The position numbers and the translations under genes are program-made. DNA of 64,000 bases from Fen-1245 sp963835535. GTDB taxonomy: Bacteria > Gemmatimonadota > Gemmatimonadetes > Gemmatimonadales > JACORV01. This document shows, piece by piece, positions 15,474 to 24,094 of the stretch. Under the pieces are notes generated by a model. It was not told the DNA's origin. It worked only from the letters and a program-made list of their open reading frames with translations, and did not search any database. Each line of letters starts with the position of its first letter. The first letter of the stretch is position 1. The stretch is taken from the NCBI GenBank assembly GCA_963835535.1, contig CAWIFL010000008.1:62001-126000 (forward strand), read 5' to 3'.

Positions 15474-16100
15474 ATGCTGAGGGTCGCCCTGACCGGGAAC
15501 GTCGCCGCGGGGAAGAGCACGGTGCTCCCGCTGTTCGAGCGCTGGGGCGCCGCGACGATCGACACCGACACGCTCGCGCGCGAGGCCGTGGTGCCGGGCT
15601 CGCCGGCGCTCGCCGCCCTCTTCCGGCGGTTCGGCGCCGATCTCGCGCGGCCGGACGGGACGCTCGATCGGGCCGTGCTCCGGCGGCGCGTGATGGGGAA
15701 CGACGAGCAGCGCGCGGTGCTGAACGCGATCGTGCATCCCGAGGTGGAGCGCCTCCTCGCCGCGCGGATCGCCGAGGCGGAGCGCCGCGGCGCCGGCATC
15801 GTGGTCTGCGACATCCCGTTGCTCTTCGAGGTGCTCGATCCCGCCGAATGGGACGTGGTGGTGCTGGTGGACGCGCCGGAGGAGACGCGGCGCCGGCGGC
15901 TGATCGAGCTCAGGGGCTACACGCGCGCGGAGGCGGACGACGTCATCGGCGCGCAGCTGCCGAGCCGTCTCAAGCGGGACCAGAGCGACATCGTGATCGA
16001 CAACGACGGCCGCGCGGACGCCCTCGAGGCCCGCGCCCGGCAGGCGTGGGCCGAGCTGCAGGACGCGGTCCGGGCCGGCGGGACCGGACGCCGCCGCTGA
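15474..16100 (+). CDS. coaE: Dephospho-CoA kinase
   Basis: Last step of coenzyme A synthesis: phosphorylates the 3'-OH of dephospho-CoA with ATP. The 208-residue protein has P-loop 'GNVAAGKST' (residues 8-16), 'TIDTDTLAREAVVPGSPA', 'HPEVERLL', and 'VCDIPLLFE' with the catalytic Asp. 'QLPSRLKRDQSDIVIDNDG' is the lid/CoA-binding region typical of CoaE. The ATG at 15474, one base after the tdk stop, gives the canonical start 'MLRVALTGN'; an in-frame ATG at 15447 inside tdk is possible but unneeded. Co-transcribed with tdk. Confidence 0.92.
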   Translation: MLRVALTGNVAAGKSTVLPLFERWGAATIDTDTLAREAVVPGSPALAALFRRFGADLARPDGTLDRAVLRRRVMGNDEQRAVLNAIVHPEVERLLAARIAEAERRGAGIVVCDIPLLFEVLDPAEWDVVVLVDAPEETRRRRLIELRGYTRAEADDVIGAQLPSRLKRDQSDIVIDNDGRADALEARARQAWAELQDAVRAGGTGRRR

Positions 16101-16109
16101 AAGCGGCGG
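16091..16109 (+). terminator. Hairpin at the end of coaE
   Basis: CCGCCGCT (16091-16098) pairs with AGCGGCGG (16102-16109), overlapping the coaE stop; a TTTTT run lies 20 bases further on (16130-16134). Probable but imperfect intrinsic terminator, just upstream of the gcv promoter. Confidence 0.5.
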
Positions 16110-16137
16110 CGCGGCGCGGCGCGGGCACGTTTTTCGC

Positions 16138-16166
16138 TTGACACCGGCGAGGGCCCCCGATAGCGT
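16138..16166 (+). promoter_or_regulatory. Promoter of the glycine cleavage operon
   Basis: TTGACA (16138-16143), 17-base spacer, TAGCGT (16161-16166). Start predicted near 16173, leaving a leader of about 36 bases. No glycine riboswitch would fit in so short a leader. Confidence 0.7.
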
Positions 16167-16208
16167 TGGGCCACCGCCACCAACCCTCGCGGACGAGTGG
16201 AGCCGCAG

Positions 16209-16598
16209 ATGTCGAAAATCCCGGAAGACCGCGTCTACACGGAAGAACACGAGTACCTGCACGAGACCGATCAGAAGGGCGTCGTGTCGATCGGGATCAC
16301 CGACTACGCGCAGGGCGAGCTCGGCGACGTCGTGTACGTGGACCTGCCCGCCGTCGGGGCCAAGTTCGACAAGATGGAGCCGTTCGGCACGATCGAGGCG
16401 GTCAAGGCCGTCTCGGAGCTGTTCTGCCCGGTCGCCGGCGAAGTCGTGGACGTCAACACCGCGATCGAAGGCGATCCGTCGGTGGTCAACAAGGACCCCT
16501 ACGGCGCCGGCTGGATGATCAAGTTGAAGGTGCGCAAGCCCGCCGAGATCGAGGAGCTGCTCGGTCCGGCGGAATACGCGTCGCACATCGGCCAGTAA
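16209..16598 (+). CDS. gcvH: Glycine cleavage system H protein
   Basis: Lipoyl carrier that shuttles the aminomethyl group between P, T and L proteins. The 129-residue sequence has the hallmark 'FGTIEAVKAVSELF' with lipoyl-Lys K66, and 'NKDPYGAGWMIKLK' near the C-terminus. I start at the ATG at 16209 ('MSKIPEDRVYT') because GGAG at 16199-16202 is well placed as a ribosome site; a GTG at 16197 is in frame. It would be octanoylated by LipB or by the LipM-like enzyme encoded at 22564 and then thiolated by LipA (50199). No gcvT is present in this window. Confidence 0.95.
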   Translation: MSKIPEDRVYTEEHEYLHETDQKGVVSIGITDYAQGELGDVVYVDLPAVGAKFDKMEPFGTIEAVKAVSELFCPVAGEVVDVNTAIEGDPSVVNKDPYGAGWMIKLKVRKPAEIEELLGPAEYASHIGQ

Positions 16599-16602
16599 AC
16601 CC

Positions 16603-16632
16603 CAGCGCCCCGGGTCCCGATCCGGGGCGCTG
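16603..16632 (+). terminator. Hairpin between gcvH and gcvPA
   Basis: Perfect 11-bp stem CAGCGCCCCGG (16603-16613) / CCGGGGCGCTG (16622-16632), 8-base loop, followed by a pyrimidine-rich stretch without a long T-run. It could end part of the transcripts and so make more GcvH than P protein, or stabilise the gcvH mRNA end. Confidence 0.65.
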
Positions 16633-16658
16633 CACTTTCTCTCCCTCGGCGAACTCCC

Positions 16659-17999
16659 ATGTCCTACGTGCCCCATAGCCAAGCCGACATTCGCGAGATG
16701 CTGAAGACCATCGGCATCGCGTCCCCGGACGAGCTGTTCGCCGCGATCCCGGCGGCGCTGCGCCTCAAGCGCCCCCTGGCGATCCCCGACGCGTTGTCCG
16801 AGTGGGACGCCGTGCGGGCGGTGAGCGCGCTCGCCGCCGAGGACACGCCACTGCTCTGCTTCGCGGGCGGCGGGCTGTACGACCACTGGATCCCCTCGAT
16901 CGTGGACCACGTGCTGCGGCGCTCCGAGTTCTACACGGCGTACACGCCCTACCAGCCGGAGGTCTCGCAGGGGACGCTCCAGGTCATCTACGAGTTCCAG
17001 ACGATGATGTGCGAGCTGTCGGGCATGGACGTGGCGAACGCCTCGATGTACGACGGCGCGAGCGCCTGCGCCGAGGCGGCGATCCTGGCCGGTGGCGTGA
17101 AGAAGGACCGGCACACGGTCGTGATGGCGCACACCGTGCACCCCCACTTCCGTGCCGTCACGCGGACCTATCTCGGCGCGACCGGGCGCACCATCGCCGT
17201 CGCACCGCGCCAGGCCGACGGCACGCTCGACCTGGCGGCGACGGGCAAGTTGCTGGGCCAGGCGTCGTGCCTGGTGGTGCAGCAGCCGAACTTCCTCGGC
17301 GTGCTCGAGGATCTCGAGGCGTGCGCGGCGGCGGCCCACGCGGCCGGCGCGCTGCTGGTGGTCGCGTTCAATCCGGTGGCGGCCGCGGTGCTCAAGAGCC
17401 CGGGTTCCTGCGGCGCCGACGTCGCCGTCGCCGAGGGCCAGCCGCTCGGCATTCCGATGAGCTTCGGCGGTCCGGTGCTCGGCATCTTCGCCGCGAAGAA
17501 CGAGTACCTCCGGCACATGCCGGGCCGCATCGCCGGCGTCGCCCAGGACCACGAAGGCCGCCGCGGCTTCGTCCTGACGCTCCAGACCCGCGAGCAGCAC
17601 ATCCGGCGCGAGAAGGCGACGAGCAACATCTGCACCAACCAGGGGCTGCTGGCGCTCGCCGCCACGGTCTACCTCGCCACGGTCGGCCCGGAGGGGCTGA
17701 AGGGCGTGGCCGAGGCCGCGTGCGTGAACGCGCACGCGGCGTTCGACGCGGTCACGAAGATCAAGGGCTACGCCCCGCTCTGCCCCGGCGGCGCGTTCTT
17801 CCACGAGTTCGCCGTGAAGACGCCCAAGCCGGCGGCGGAGATCGTGCACGGCGCCGCCCAGAAGGGCGTGCTGGCGGGCGTCGCGCTCGACCGGTTCGCC
17901 TTCCCGATGGAGGATCCCTACGCGCTCCTCATCGCCGTCACGGAGAAGCGCACGGCCGAGGACGTGGACCGGTTGGTGGAAGTCCTGACGAAGGCCTGA
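16659..17999 (+). CDS. gcvPA: Glycine dehydrogenase (decarboxylating) subunit 1
   Basis: N-terminal half of the split P protein, which decarboxylates glycine with PLP and passes the aminomethyl group to GcvH. At 446 residues it has normal length. It begins 'MSYVPHSQADIREML' and has 'YTPYQPEVSQGTLQVIYEFQTMMCELSGMDVANASMYDG', the signature region of this subunit (residues about 85-125). The PLP lysine lies in the second subunit (18699). The two P-protein genes are separated by a UPF0173 hydrolase gene, which is unusual; spacing is 12 bases on one side and 3 on the other, so all are one transcript. Confidence 0.95.
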   Translation: MSYVPHSQADIREMLKTIGIASPDELFAAIPAALRLKRPLAIPDALSEWDAVRAVSALAAEDTPLLCFAGGGLYDHWIPSIVDHVLRRSEFYTAYTPYQPEVSQGTLQVIYEFQTMMCELSGMDVANASMYDGASACAEAAILAGGVKKDRHTVVMAHTVHPHFRAVTRTYLGATGRTIAVAPRQADGTLDLAATGKLLGQASCLVVQQPNFLGVLEDLEACAAAAHAAGALLVVAFNPVAAAVLKSPGSCGADVAVAEGQPLGIPMSFGGPVLGIFAAKNEYLRHMPGRIAGVAQDHEGRRGFVLTLQTREQHIRREKATSNICTNQGLLALAATVYLATVGPEGLKGVAEAACVNAHAAFDAVTKIKGYAPLCPGGAFFHEFAVKTPKPAAEIVHGAAQKGVLAGVALDRFAFPMEDPYALLIAVTEKRTAEDVDRLVEVLTKA

Positions 18000-18011
18000 G
18001 CGGAGCTTCCG

Positions 18012-18695
18012 ATGCCCAAGCTCATCTGGCACGGCCACAGCTGCTTCGTCCTGGAGCACGGCGGGAAGCGGATCATCATCGACCCCTTCCTGACTGGCAA
18101 CCCCAAGGCCGACGTGGCGGCCGCGAAGCTGCCGCCGCTGGACGGCATCCTGCTGACGCACGGACACGCCGACCATCTCGGGGACGCGGTGCCGCTGGCG
18201 AAGCGGTTTCAGGCGACCGTCGTCGCGCCGTACGAGCTGGCGCTCTACTGCCAGGACCAGGGCGCGCCGCACGTGCACCCGATGCACATCGGCGGCGCGC
18301 ACGACTTCCCGTTCGGGAGGGTCAAGCTGGTGGTCGCCATCCACGGCGGGCAGGTCGAGGCCGAGGGCGGCGAGCGGTTCACCACCTTCCCTTGCGGCTT
18401 CCTCGTGACGATGGGCGGCAAGACGGTCTATCACGCCGGCGACACCGCGCTGACGATGGACATGCAGCTGCTGGAGGGACGGGTGGACGTCATGCTCGTC
18501 CCGATCGGCGACACCTTCACGATGGGGATCGAGGACGCGGCCCGCGCGGTCGCGTTCGTCAAGCCTGCCGTCGCGATCCCGATGCACTGGGACACCTTCC
18601 CGGACATCGAGACGGACCCGCAGGCGTTCAAGCAGGCCGTGGGGAACGAGGCCACGGTGGTCGTGCTCCAGCCCGGCAACACCTACGACTTCTAG
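18012..18695 (+). CDS. UPF0173 metal-dependent hydrolase (metallo-beta-lactamase fold)
   Basis: A 227-residue metallo-beta-lactamase fold protein of the UPF0173/YtkL group. 'MPKLIWHGHSCFVLE' starts the fold, 'ILLTHGHADHLGDAV' is the HxHxDH metal motif (residues 52-57), and 'VYHAGDTALTMDM' and 'PAVAIPMHWDTFP' supply the further metal ligands. Substrate is unknown. It sits between gcvPA and gcvPB with minimal gaps. Possible jobs consistent with the place are repair of a damaged folate or glycine-derived metabolite, but this is a guess. Confidence 0.9.
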   Translation: MPKLIWHGHSCFVLEHGGKRIIIDPFLTGNPKADVAAAKLPPLDGILLTHGHADHLGDAVPLAKRFQATVVAPYELALYCQDQGAPHVHPMHIGGAHDFPFGRVKLVVAIHGGQVEAEGGERFTTFPCGFLVTMGGKTVYHAGDTALTMDMQLLEGRVDVMLVPIGDTFTMGIEDAARAVAFVKPAVAIPMHWDTFPDIETDPQAFKQAVGNEATVVVLQPGNTYDF

Positions 18696-18698
18696 AGG

Positions 18699-20180
18699 AT
18701 GCCCATGCAGCCCTTCCCGTTCCTGCCCCGGCCGACGCCGCTGATCTTCGAGCGCTCCAAGCCCGGCCGCGGCGGCACGAAGGTCCCGAAGCCCATCACG
18801 GCGCAGCGCCTCGCCGACTGCGTGAAGCCGGCCGCGCTGCGGAAGGACCCGCCGCACCTGCCCGAGGTGCCGGAGTTCGAGGTGATGCGGCACTACGTCG
18901 AGCTGTCGCTCAAGAACCACCACGTGGACCGCGCGCTCTACCCGCTGGGGTCGTGCACGATGAAGTACAACCCCAAGGTGAACGAGGACATGGCGCGGCT
19001 CCCGGGCTTCGCCGCGCTGCATCCGTTCGCACCCGACGTCGCCTGCCAGGGCGCGCTCAAGCTGATCTACATGCTGGGCGAGTGGCTCAAGGACATCAGC
19101 GGGATGGACGCGATCACGCTGCAGCCCGCGGCCGGCGCGCAGGGCGAGATGACCGGCATCTTCCTGATCGCGGCCTACCATCACGCGCGCGGCGACGCCG
19201 CGCGCAAGACGGTGATCATCCCCGACAGTGCGCACGGCACCAACCCGGCGACCGCGGCGCTGGCCGGCTTCGTCGTGAAGGCGATCCAGTCGGACGACCG
19301 CGGCCAGATGGACCTTGCGACCCTCAAGGCGGCGCTCGGCCCGGACACGGCGGCGCTGATGCTCACGCTTCCGAACACCGTCGGGCGCTTCGAGACCGAG
19401 GTGAAGGAGATCGCGAAGCTGGTGCACGAGGCCGGCGCGCTGCTGTACGTGGACGGCGCGAACATGAACGCCCTGATGGGCATCGTGCGCCCCGGCGACT
19501 GCGGAGCCGACGCGATGCACTTCAACCTCCACAAGACGTTCTCGACGCCGCACGGCGGCGGCGGCCCCGGCTCCGGACCGGTCGCGGTGAAACGGCACCT
19601 CGAACCGTTCCTCCCGGTGCCGCTGGTCGTCCGGACGGCGGACCGCTACTACCGCGAGTGGGACCGGCCGCAATCCATCGGGAAGCTGCACGGCTACCTC
19701 GGCAACTTCGGGATGATGGTGCGCGCCTACACCTACATCTCGATGCTGGGGCGCGAGGGGATCGGTGAGACCGCCGAGGCCGCGGTGCTGAACGCGAACT
19801 ACCTGGCGGCCCGGATCGAGGCGAAGTACCCGATGCCGTACGGCCGCGGGATGCACGAGTGCGTGGCGACCGGCACGCCGTTCAAGGACGCGTACGGCGT
19901 CAAGACGCTCGACATCGCCAAGCGCCTCCTCGACTACGGCTTCCACGCGCCGACCGTGTACTTCCCGCTCATCGTGCATGAGGCGCTCATGATCGAGCCG
20001 ACCGAGACGGCCACGAAGGACGAGCTGGACCTGTTCGCCGACACGATGCTCCAGATCGCGGAGGAAGCGGAGAAGCACCCGGAGCTGGTCACCGGCGCTC
20101 CACACGGGACGCCGGTGAGCCGGTTCGACGAGGCGGCGGCGGCCAGGAATCCGAACGTGCGCTTCGCCTTCGGAGGCTGA
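18699..20180 (+). CDS. gcvPB: Glycine dehydrogenase (decarboxylating) subunit 2
   Basis: PLP-carrying half of the split P protein. In the 493 residues the PLP motif is 'MHFNLHKTFSTPHGGGGPG' (Lys of 'HKTF'), preceded by 'LYVDGANMNALMG' whose Asp binds the pyridine nitrogen and by 'DSAHGTNPA'. The N-terminal 'RALYPLGSCTMKYNPK' is a strong family signature. Together with GcvPA it forms the heterotetramer that releases CO2 from glycine. It starts 3 bases after the hydrolase gene. Its reading frame ends at 20180 and the lysoplasmalogenase gene follows in the same frame. Confidence 0.96.
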   Translation: MPMQPFPFLPRPTPLIFERSKPGRGGTKVPKPITAQRLADCVKPAALRKDPPHLPEVPEFEVMRHYVELSLKNHHVDRALYPLGSCTMKYNPKVNEDMARLPGFAALHPFAPDVACQGALKLIYMLGEWLKDISGMDAITLQPAAGAQGEMTGIFLIAAYHHARGDAARKTVIIPDSAHGTNPATAALAGFVVKAIQSDDRGQMDLATLKAALGPDTAALMLTLPNTVGRFETEVKEIAKLVHEAGALLYVDGANMNALMGIVRPGDCGADAMHFNLHKTFSTPHGGGGPGSGPVAVKRHLEPFLPVPLVVRTADRYYREWDRPQSIGKLHGYLGNFGMMVRAYTYISMLGREGIGETAEAAVLNANYLAARIEAKYPMPYGRGMHECVATGTPFKDAYGVKTLDIAKRLLDYGFHAPTVYFPLIVHEALMIEPTETATKDELDLFADTMLQIAEEAEKHPELVTGAPHGTPVSRFDEAAAARNPNVRFAFGG

Positions 20181-20210
20181 GCTCCGACGAGCGTCCCCGC
20201 ATCCACGCTC

Positions 20211-20855
20211 TTGTTCCTGGCGACGGTGGCCGTCTCGGCTGCCGTCGCCATCGTCGCGGCCCGCCGCGACGACCGGCAGGGCGTGTATCTCTTCAAGCCC
20301 CTCACGACCCTGATCATCCTGATCGGCGCCGCGTGGCTCATCAGGCCGGCGCCGCCGCTCTACCGCGCGCTCGTGGTCATCGGGCTGGGATGCTCGCTCG
20401 GCGGCGACATCCTGCTGATGCTCCCCGGCGGCCGGATGGCGGGCGGGATCGCGGTCTTCCTCTGCGCCCACCTCAGCTATTTCGCCGCGTTCTCCCTCGC
20501 CAACCCGGTGACTGCGGCGCAGTTGCCGTGGCTGCTGCCGTTCGTCGTGTTCTGCGGCGCGGTCCTCGCCGATCGCTGGCGAGCGCTCGGGCGCTTGAAG
20601 GTCCCGCTGGTCGTGTACGCGGCAGTGATTTCGGCGATGGCGTGGCGCGCGGTGATGCGGGGAGAGGCGGTGCTGATCCCGCGGCAGACCTTCCTGTTCG
20701 GCGCTCTGGGCGCCTGCCTGTTCGTCGTGTCCGACGCGATCCTGGTCCTGCGCCGGTTCGGCCGCCGCGTTCCCGCGGCCCAGACCCTCGAGCTCGGAAC
20801 GTACTGGCTCGCGCAGTTCCTGATCGCCATGTCGGTGCGCGGGACAATTACCTGA
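20211..20855 (+). CDS. Lysoplasmalogenase (YhhN/TMEM86 family)
   Basis: A 214-residue integral membrane enzyme of the YhhN family, which cleaves the vinyl-ether bond of lysoplasmalogen. About eight hydrophobic segments are seen; conserved spots include 'KPLTTLIIL', 'GLGCSLGGDILLMLPG' (with the catalytic-type Asp) and 'GGIAVFLCAHLSYFAAF', plus 'GACLFVVSDAILVLRRF' near the end. The only usable start is TTG at 20211; the frame is open back to the gcvPB stop but has no ATG or GTG. Activity on plasmalogens is a family property and untested here, as plasmalogens may be absent. Confidence 0.85.
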   Translation: MFLATVAVSAAVAIVAARRDDRQGVYLFKPLTTLIILIGAAWLIRPAPPLYRALVVIGLGCSLGGDILLMLPGGRMAGGIAVFLCAHLSYFAAFSLANPVTAAQLPWLLPFVVFCGAVLADRWRALGRLKVPLVVYAAVISAMAWRAVMRGEAVLIPRQTFLFGALGACLFVVSDAILVLRRFGRRVPAAQTLELGTYWLAQFLIAMSVRGTIT

Positions 20856-20863
20856 ATCGCGGT

Positions 20864-20888
20864 CGGGCCCGGCTTCCGGCCTGGCCCG
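20864..20888 (+). terminator. Hairpin after the gcv/lysoplasmalogenase genes
   Basis: CGGGCC-C-GG (20864-20872) pairs with CC-T-GGCCCG (20880-20888) with one mismatch; CCCTTTGC follows. Moderate terminator candidate separating the gcv operon from the aldehyde dehydrogenase gene. Confidence 0.45.
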
Positions 20889-20950
20889 CCCTTTGCTAGT
20901 CTTCACACCGCCTGACAGCGTTCCACCGACCTGAACGTCAGGGGAGTCCC

Positions 20951-22567
20951 GTGCCCGCTAAGTCCAAGCACACCAAAAAGATAGCGCCGCGCCGCAAGGC
21001 GGCCTTCAAGCTCACCTACGCCACGATGTTCGACCCTCCGGAAGCGCTGCACGAGCACTTCGAGACCGCGCTGGCGAAGATCAAAGGGCGGCTGGGGCGC
21101 GAGCACATGCTCCTGATCGACGGCGGGGAGCGCCGGGCGCGGGAGCAGTTCGAGGACCGGAGCCCGATCAACACCGACTGGGTGCTCGGTCGCTTCCAGA
21201 AGGGGGGCGTGGAGGACGCGAAGGCCGCCATCGCCGCGGCGCGCGCCGCCCTCCCCCTCTGGGCCGGCCTGCCCTGGCAGAAGCGCGTGCAGTACCTGCG
21301 CAAGGCATCGCAGATCATCAACGAGCGCGTGTTCGAGTTCGCCGCCATCGATTCGCTCGAAGTGGGGAAGAACCGGATGGAGGCGCTGGCCGACGTGCAG
21401 GAGACGGCCGACCTCATCGCCTACTACTGCGACCAGGTGGAGAAGCACCGCGGCTACGTGACGCCGATGGGCCGCGATCCGCTCAAGGGCTTCAAGGCGA
21501 CGAACACCAGCCTGCTGGTGCCGCACGGCGTCTGGGTGGTGATCTCGCCGTGGAACTTCCCGATCGCGCTGATGGGCGGCCCGTCAGGCGCCGCGCTGGT
21601 CGCCGGGAACACCCTCGTGATGAAGCCGGCCACCGACACGCCGTGGGTCGGGTGCTTCCTCGCCCGGTGCTTCCTCGATGCGGGGCTGCCCAAGGGCGTC
21701 GTGAACTTCGTCACCGGCCCCGGGAGCACGCTGGGCGAAGAGCTGATCACGAATCCGGGCGTGAACGGGATCACCTTCACGGGCTCGTACGACGTCGGGA
21801 TGCACATCTACCGGGCCTTCGCCGCCGGGAAGGCGCCGCGGCCGTGCATCGCGGAGATGGGCGGGAAGAACGCGGTGATCGTCTCGCGGCGCGCGGACAT
21901 CGAGCAGGCCGCGCTGGGCTGCTACCGCTCCGCCTTCGGCCTCCAGGGCCAGAAGTGCTCCGCGGCTTCGCGCATCTTCGTGGAGAAGCCGGTCAAGGAG
22001 GCGTTCATCAGGAAAATGCTCGAGCTGCTGGACCGCACGAACATCGGCGATCCCACGCAGCGCGAGAACTGGCTCGGCCCGGTCGCGAACGCGTCGGGGG
22101 CGAAGAGCTACGACGGTTACATCGAGGAGCTGCGGAAGTCGGGCCGGGTCCTGTTCGGCGGCCGGCGCCTGACGACGGGCGCGCTCGCCAAGGGGTTCTT
22201 CTGCGCCCCGACGCTGGTGGACGACGTGCCGGAGAGCCACCGGCTGTGGCGCGAGGAGATGTTCCTGCCGATCACGCTGGTCGCCGGCGTGGACTCGCTC
22301 GAGGACGGGATGCGGCGGGCGAACGACGCCGACTACGGGCTGACGGCGGGCTTCTATGGGACCAGGAAGGAAGCGCAGTGGTTCTTCGAGCACATCGAGG
22401 CGGGGACGGTGTACGCCAACCGGCCGCAGGGCGCGACGACGGGCGCGTGGCCCGGGCTCCAGCCGTTCGGTGGGTGGAAGGGATCCGGATCCACGGGGAA
22501 GTCGGCCGGCGGCCTGTACTACGTCCAGCAATACATGAAGGAGCAGAGCAGGACACTGATCGAGTGA
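20951..22567 (+). CDS. L-glutamate gamma-semialdehyde (P5C) dehydrogenase
   Basis: A 538-residue NAD-dependent aldehyde dehydrogenase that most resembles 1-pyrroline-5-carboxylate dehydrogenase, the second step of proline breakdown to glutamate. The catalytic Cys lies in 'GLQGQKCSAASR', the general-base Glu in 'IAEMGGKN', and the Rossmann turn in 'FTGSYDVG'. The C-terminal 'YANRPQGATTGAWPGLQPFGG' and 'STGKSAGGLYYVQQYMKEQS' are distinctive for P5CDH. The N-terminus starts with a lysine-rich stretch (residues 1-16). The start is a GTG. No proline dehydrogenase gene is in the window. The last four bases overlap the next gene's GTG. Confidence 0.87.
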   Translation: MPAKSKHTKKIAPRRKAAFKLTYATMFDPPEALHEHFETALAKIKGRLGREHMLLIDGGERRAREQFEDRSPINTDWVLGRFQKGGVEDAKAAIAAARAALPLWAGLPWQKRVQYLRKASQIINERVFEFAAIDSLEVGKNRMEALADVQETADLIAYYCDQVEKHRGYVTPMGRDPLKGFKATNTSLLVPHGVWVVISPWNFPIALMGGPSGAALVAGNTLVMKPATDTPWVGCFLARCFLDAGLPKGVVNFVTGPGSTLGEELITNPGVNGITFTGSYDVGMHIYRAFAAGKAPRPCIAEMGGKNAVIVSRRADIEQAALGCYRSAFGLQGQKCSAASRIFVEKPVKEAFIRKMLELLDRTNIGDPTQRENWLGPVANASGAKSYDGYIEELRKSGRVLFGGRRLTTGALAKGFFCAPTLVDDVPESHRLWREEMFLPITLVAGVDSLEDGMRRANDADYGLTAGFYGTRKEAQWFFEHIEAGTVYANRPQGATTGAWPGLQPFGGWKGSGSTGKSAGGLYYVQQYMKEQSRTLIE

Positions 22568-23340
22568 CGCAGAACTGGCTGGTCATCAGGGATCGGGCGG
22601 CGTCGGGGGCCTGGAACATGGCGCTCGACGCCGCGCTGCTTCGGGCGGCGGAGGAGGACGGCCTCTGCGCGCTCCGGCTCTACGCCTGGGACCCGGCGAC
22701 GCTCTCGTTCGGCCGCAACGAGCCGGCGCTCCGGCGCTACGACCGGAACGCGATCGCGGCGCGCGCGCTGGCGGTGGTGCGGCGCCCGACCGGCGGACGC
22801 GCGGTCTGGCACGACCGCGAGGTCACCTACGCCGTCGTCGCTCCCGCCGCGGTCTTCGGCTCGCTGCGCGCGAGCTACCGGGAGATCCACGCGATGCTCG
22901 CCGACGCGCTCACGACGCTCGGCGCGCACGTGCTGCTCGCGGCGGACCGCCCGGCGGCGGGCGTCGGCGCGGGGGCGTGCTTCGCCAGCGCCGCCGGGGG
23001 CGAAGTGATGGCGGCGACCGGCGGGAAGGTCGTCGGCAGCGCGCAGGTGCGCGGCGACGGCGCCTTCCTTCAGCACGGCTCGGTGCTGCTGGCCGCCGAG
23101 CAGGATGTGGTCGCGGCGGTGACGCGGGGCGAGGCCGACGCGCCGTCGGCCACGGGGCTGGTGGATCTGCTGCCACCCAACCGCGCGACCTGGGCGGCGG
23201 TGAGCGCCGCGATCCACGAGGCGGCGACCCGCCGCTGGGGAGCGCCGAGCGCGGCGGGTGAGGTGCCGGCGAACGTGCGCGCGTGCGCCGGCCAGCTGCT
23301 TCCCCACTTCTCCGACGCCGCCTGGACCTGGCGGCGGTAG
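22564..23340 (+). CDS. lipM: LipM-type octanoyltransferase (LplA/LipB superfamily)
   Basis: A 258-residue member of the biotin/lipoate protein ligase superfamily. It has 'VRRPTGGRAVWHDREVTYAVV' (residues 71-91), the acyl-Lys motif 'TGGKVVGSAQVRGDGAFLQHGS' region with K155, and a Cys, C139, in 'GACFASAAGGE' at the place where Bacillus LipM has its catalytic Cys. LplA ligases lack that Cys and normally have an accessory domain, which is missing. So I read it as an octanoyl-ACP:protein octanoyltransferase, probably serving GcvH encoded nearby. LipB, an unrelated enzyme for the same step, is at 56201. An LplA-like ligase role remains possible. Starts at a GTG coupled to the upstream stop (GTGA). 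Confidence 0.75.
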   Translation: MTQNWLVIRDRAASGAWNMALDAALLRAAEEDGLCALRLYAWDPATLSFGRNEPALRRYDRNAIAARALAVVRRPTGGRAVWHDREVTYAVVAPAAVFGSLRASYREIHAMLADALTTLGAHVLLAADRPAAGVGAGACFASAAGGEVMAATGGKVVGSAQVRGDGAFLQHGSVLLAAEQDVVAAVTRGEADAPSATGLVDLLPPNRATWAAVSAAIHEAATRRWGAPSAAGEVPANVRACAGQLLPHFSDAAWTWRR

Positions 23341-23346
23341 GACGAG

Positions 23347-23826
23347 CTAGGCGGCCGCGCCGCCGACCTGGTTCGCCAGGTAGTTCGGCAACCCCATCTG
23401 CGCGATCTGGTCGCGCTGCGCCTCGGCCCAGTCCACGTGGCCTTCCTCCATCTTCAGAATCTTGGTCAGGAGGTCCACCGTGGCTTGGTCCGCCGCCTCG
23501 CGCGCGACGCGGATCCCGGCGTTGTACGCCTTGATCGCGCCCACCTCGTCTTCCTGGTCCGTCCCGATGATCGCCGGAACGTCCTTGCCGATCCGGATCG
23601 GATGCAGCTTCGAGACGACCGGCGCGCCCTCGAGGAAGATGATCCGCTGGATCAGCCACTCGGCGTGGTGCATCTCGTCCACGGCCTGGCCCTCGATCGC
23701 CTTGTGGAGCTTCTCGTAGCCCCAGTTCTCGCACATCTCGGAGTGGACCATGTACTGGCTGATGGCCGTGAGCTCGTCCGCCAGGAGTTCGTTCAGCACT
23801 GTCAGCACCTTCTTGTCGCCCTTCAT
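23347..23826 (-). CDS. bfr: Bacterioferritin
   Basis: A 159-residue iron-storage protein forming 24-mer shells with haem between subunits. The ferroxidase residues are present: 'ADELTAISQY' (Glu), 'VDEMHHAEWLIQRI' (Glu and His, plus the haem-ligand Met of 'DEM'), and 'KMEEGHVDW' (Glu and His). It starts 'MKGDKKVLTVLNELL', the normal Bfr start, with ribosome site GAGGG just upstream, so I reject the longer in-frame reading. It is convergent with the octanoyltransferase gene. The 268-base gap to the M16 gene holds an inverted repeat GCCAGC/GCTGGC near 23893-23911 and no gene that I can see. Confidence 0.95.
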   Translation of the reverse strand: MKGDKKVLTVLNELLADELTAISQYMVHSEMCENWGYEKLHKAIEGQAVDEMHHAEWLIQRIIFLEGAPVVSKLHPIRIGKDVPAIIGTDQEDEVGAIKAYNAGIRVAREAADQATVDLLTKILKMEEGHVDWAEAQRDQIAQMGLPNYLANQVGGAAA

Positions 23827-24094
23827 CTCGCCCTCCGCGTCAGTCAAAGGTGTGCCATGCGGGGAGATCCACTGCAGACAGCGCGCCACGGTTGCCAGCG
23901 CGGGGCTGGCCAGCCTCCGCGCGCCAGCCCACGATGGGACCGGCGCATCCGGTCCGGCAAGTCCGACCGCGCCGCTCGGCATTATCCTGACCTCCGACTC
24001 ACGGCCGGCTGACGGGCCCACCCATATTGGGGCGGATCGGGGCGTCGTACCCGCCCTTGAGGCTGCCTCAGCTGCATTGTCTCCGGAGGTCCTC

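Noticed and set aside
16173..16208. Glycine riboswitch in the gcv leader
   Set aside because: The predicted leader is only about 36 bases, far too short for a glycine aptamer.
15381..20906. A 1841-codon open frame on the minus strand
   Set aside because: It lies antisense to coaE, gcvH, gcvPA, gcvPB and others, all with clear motifs. Its translation is Arg/His/Leu-rich low complexity, as expected for a shadow frame in very GC-rich DNA.
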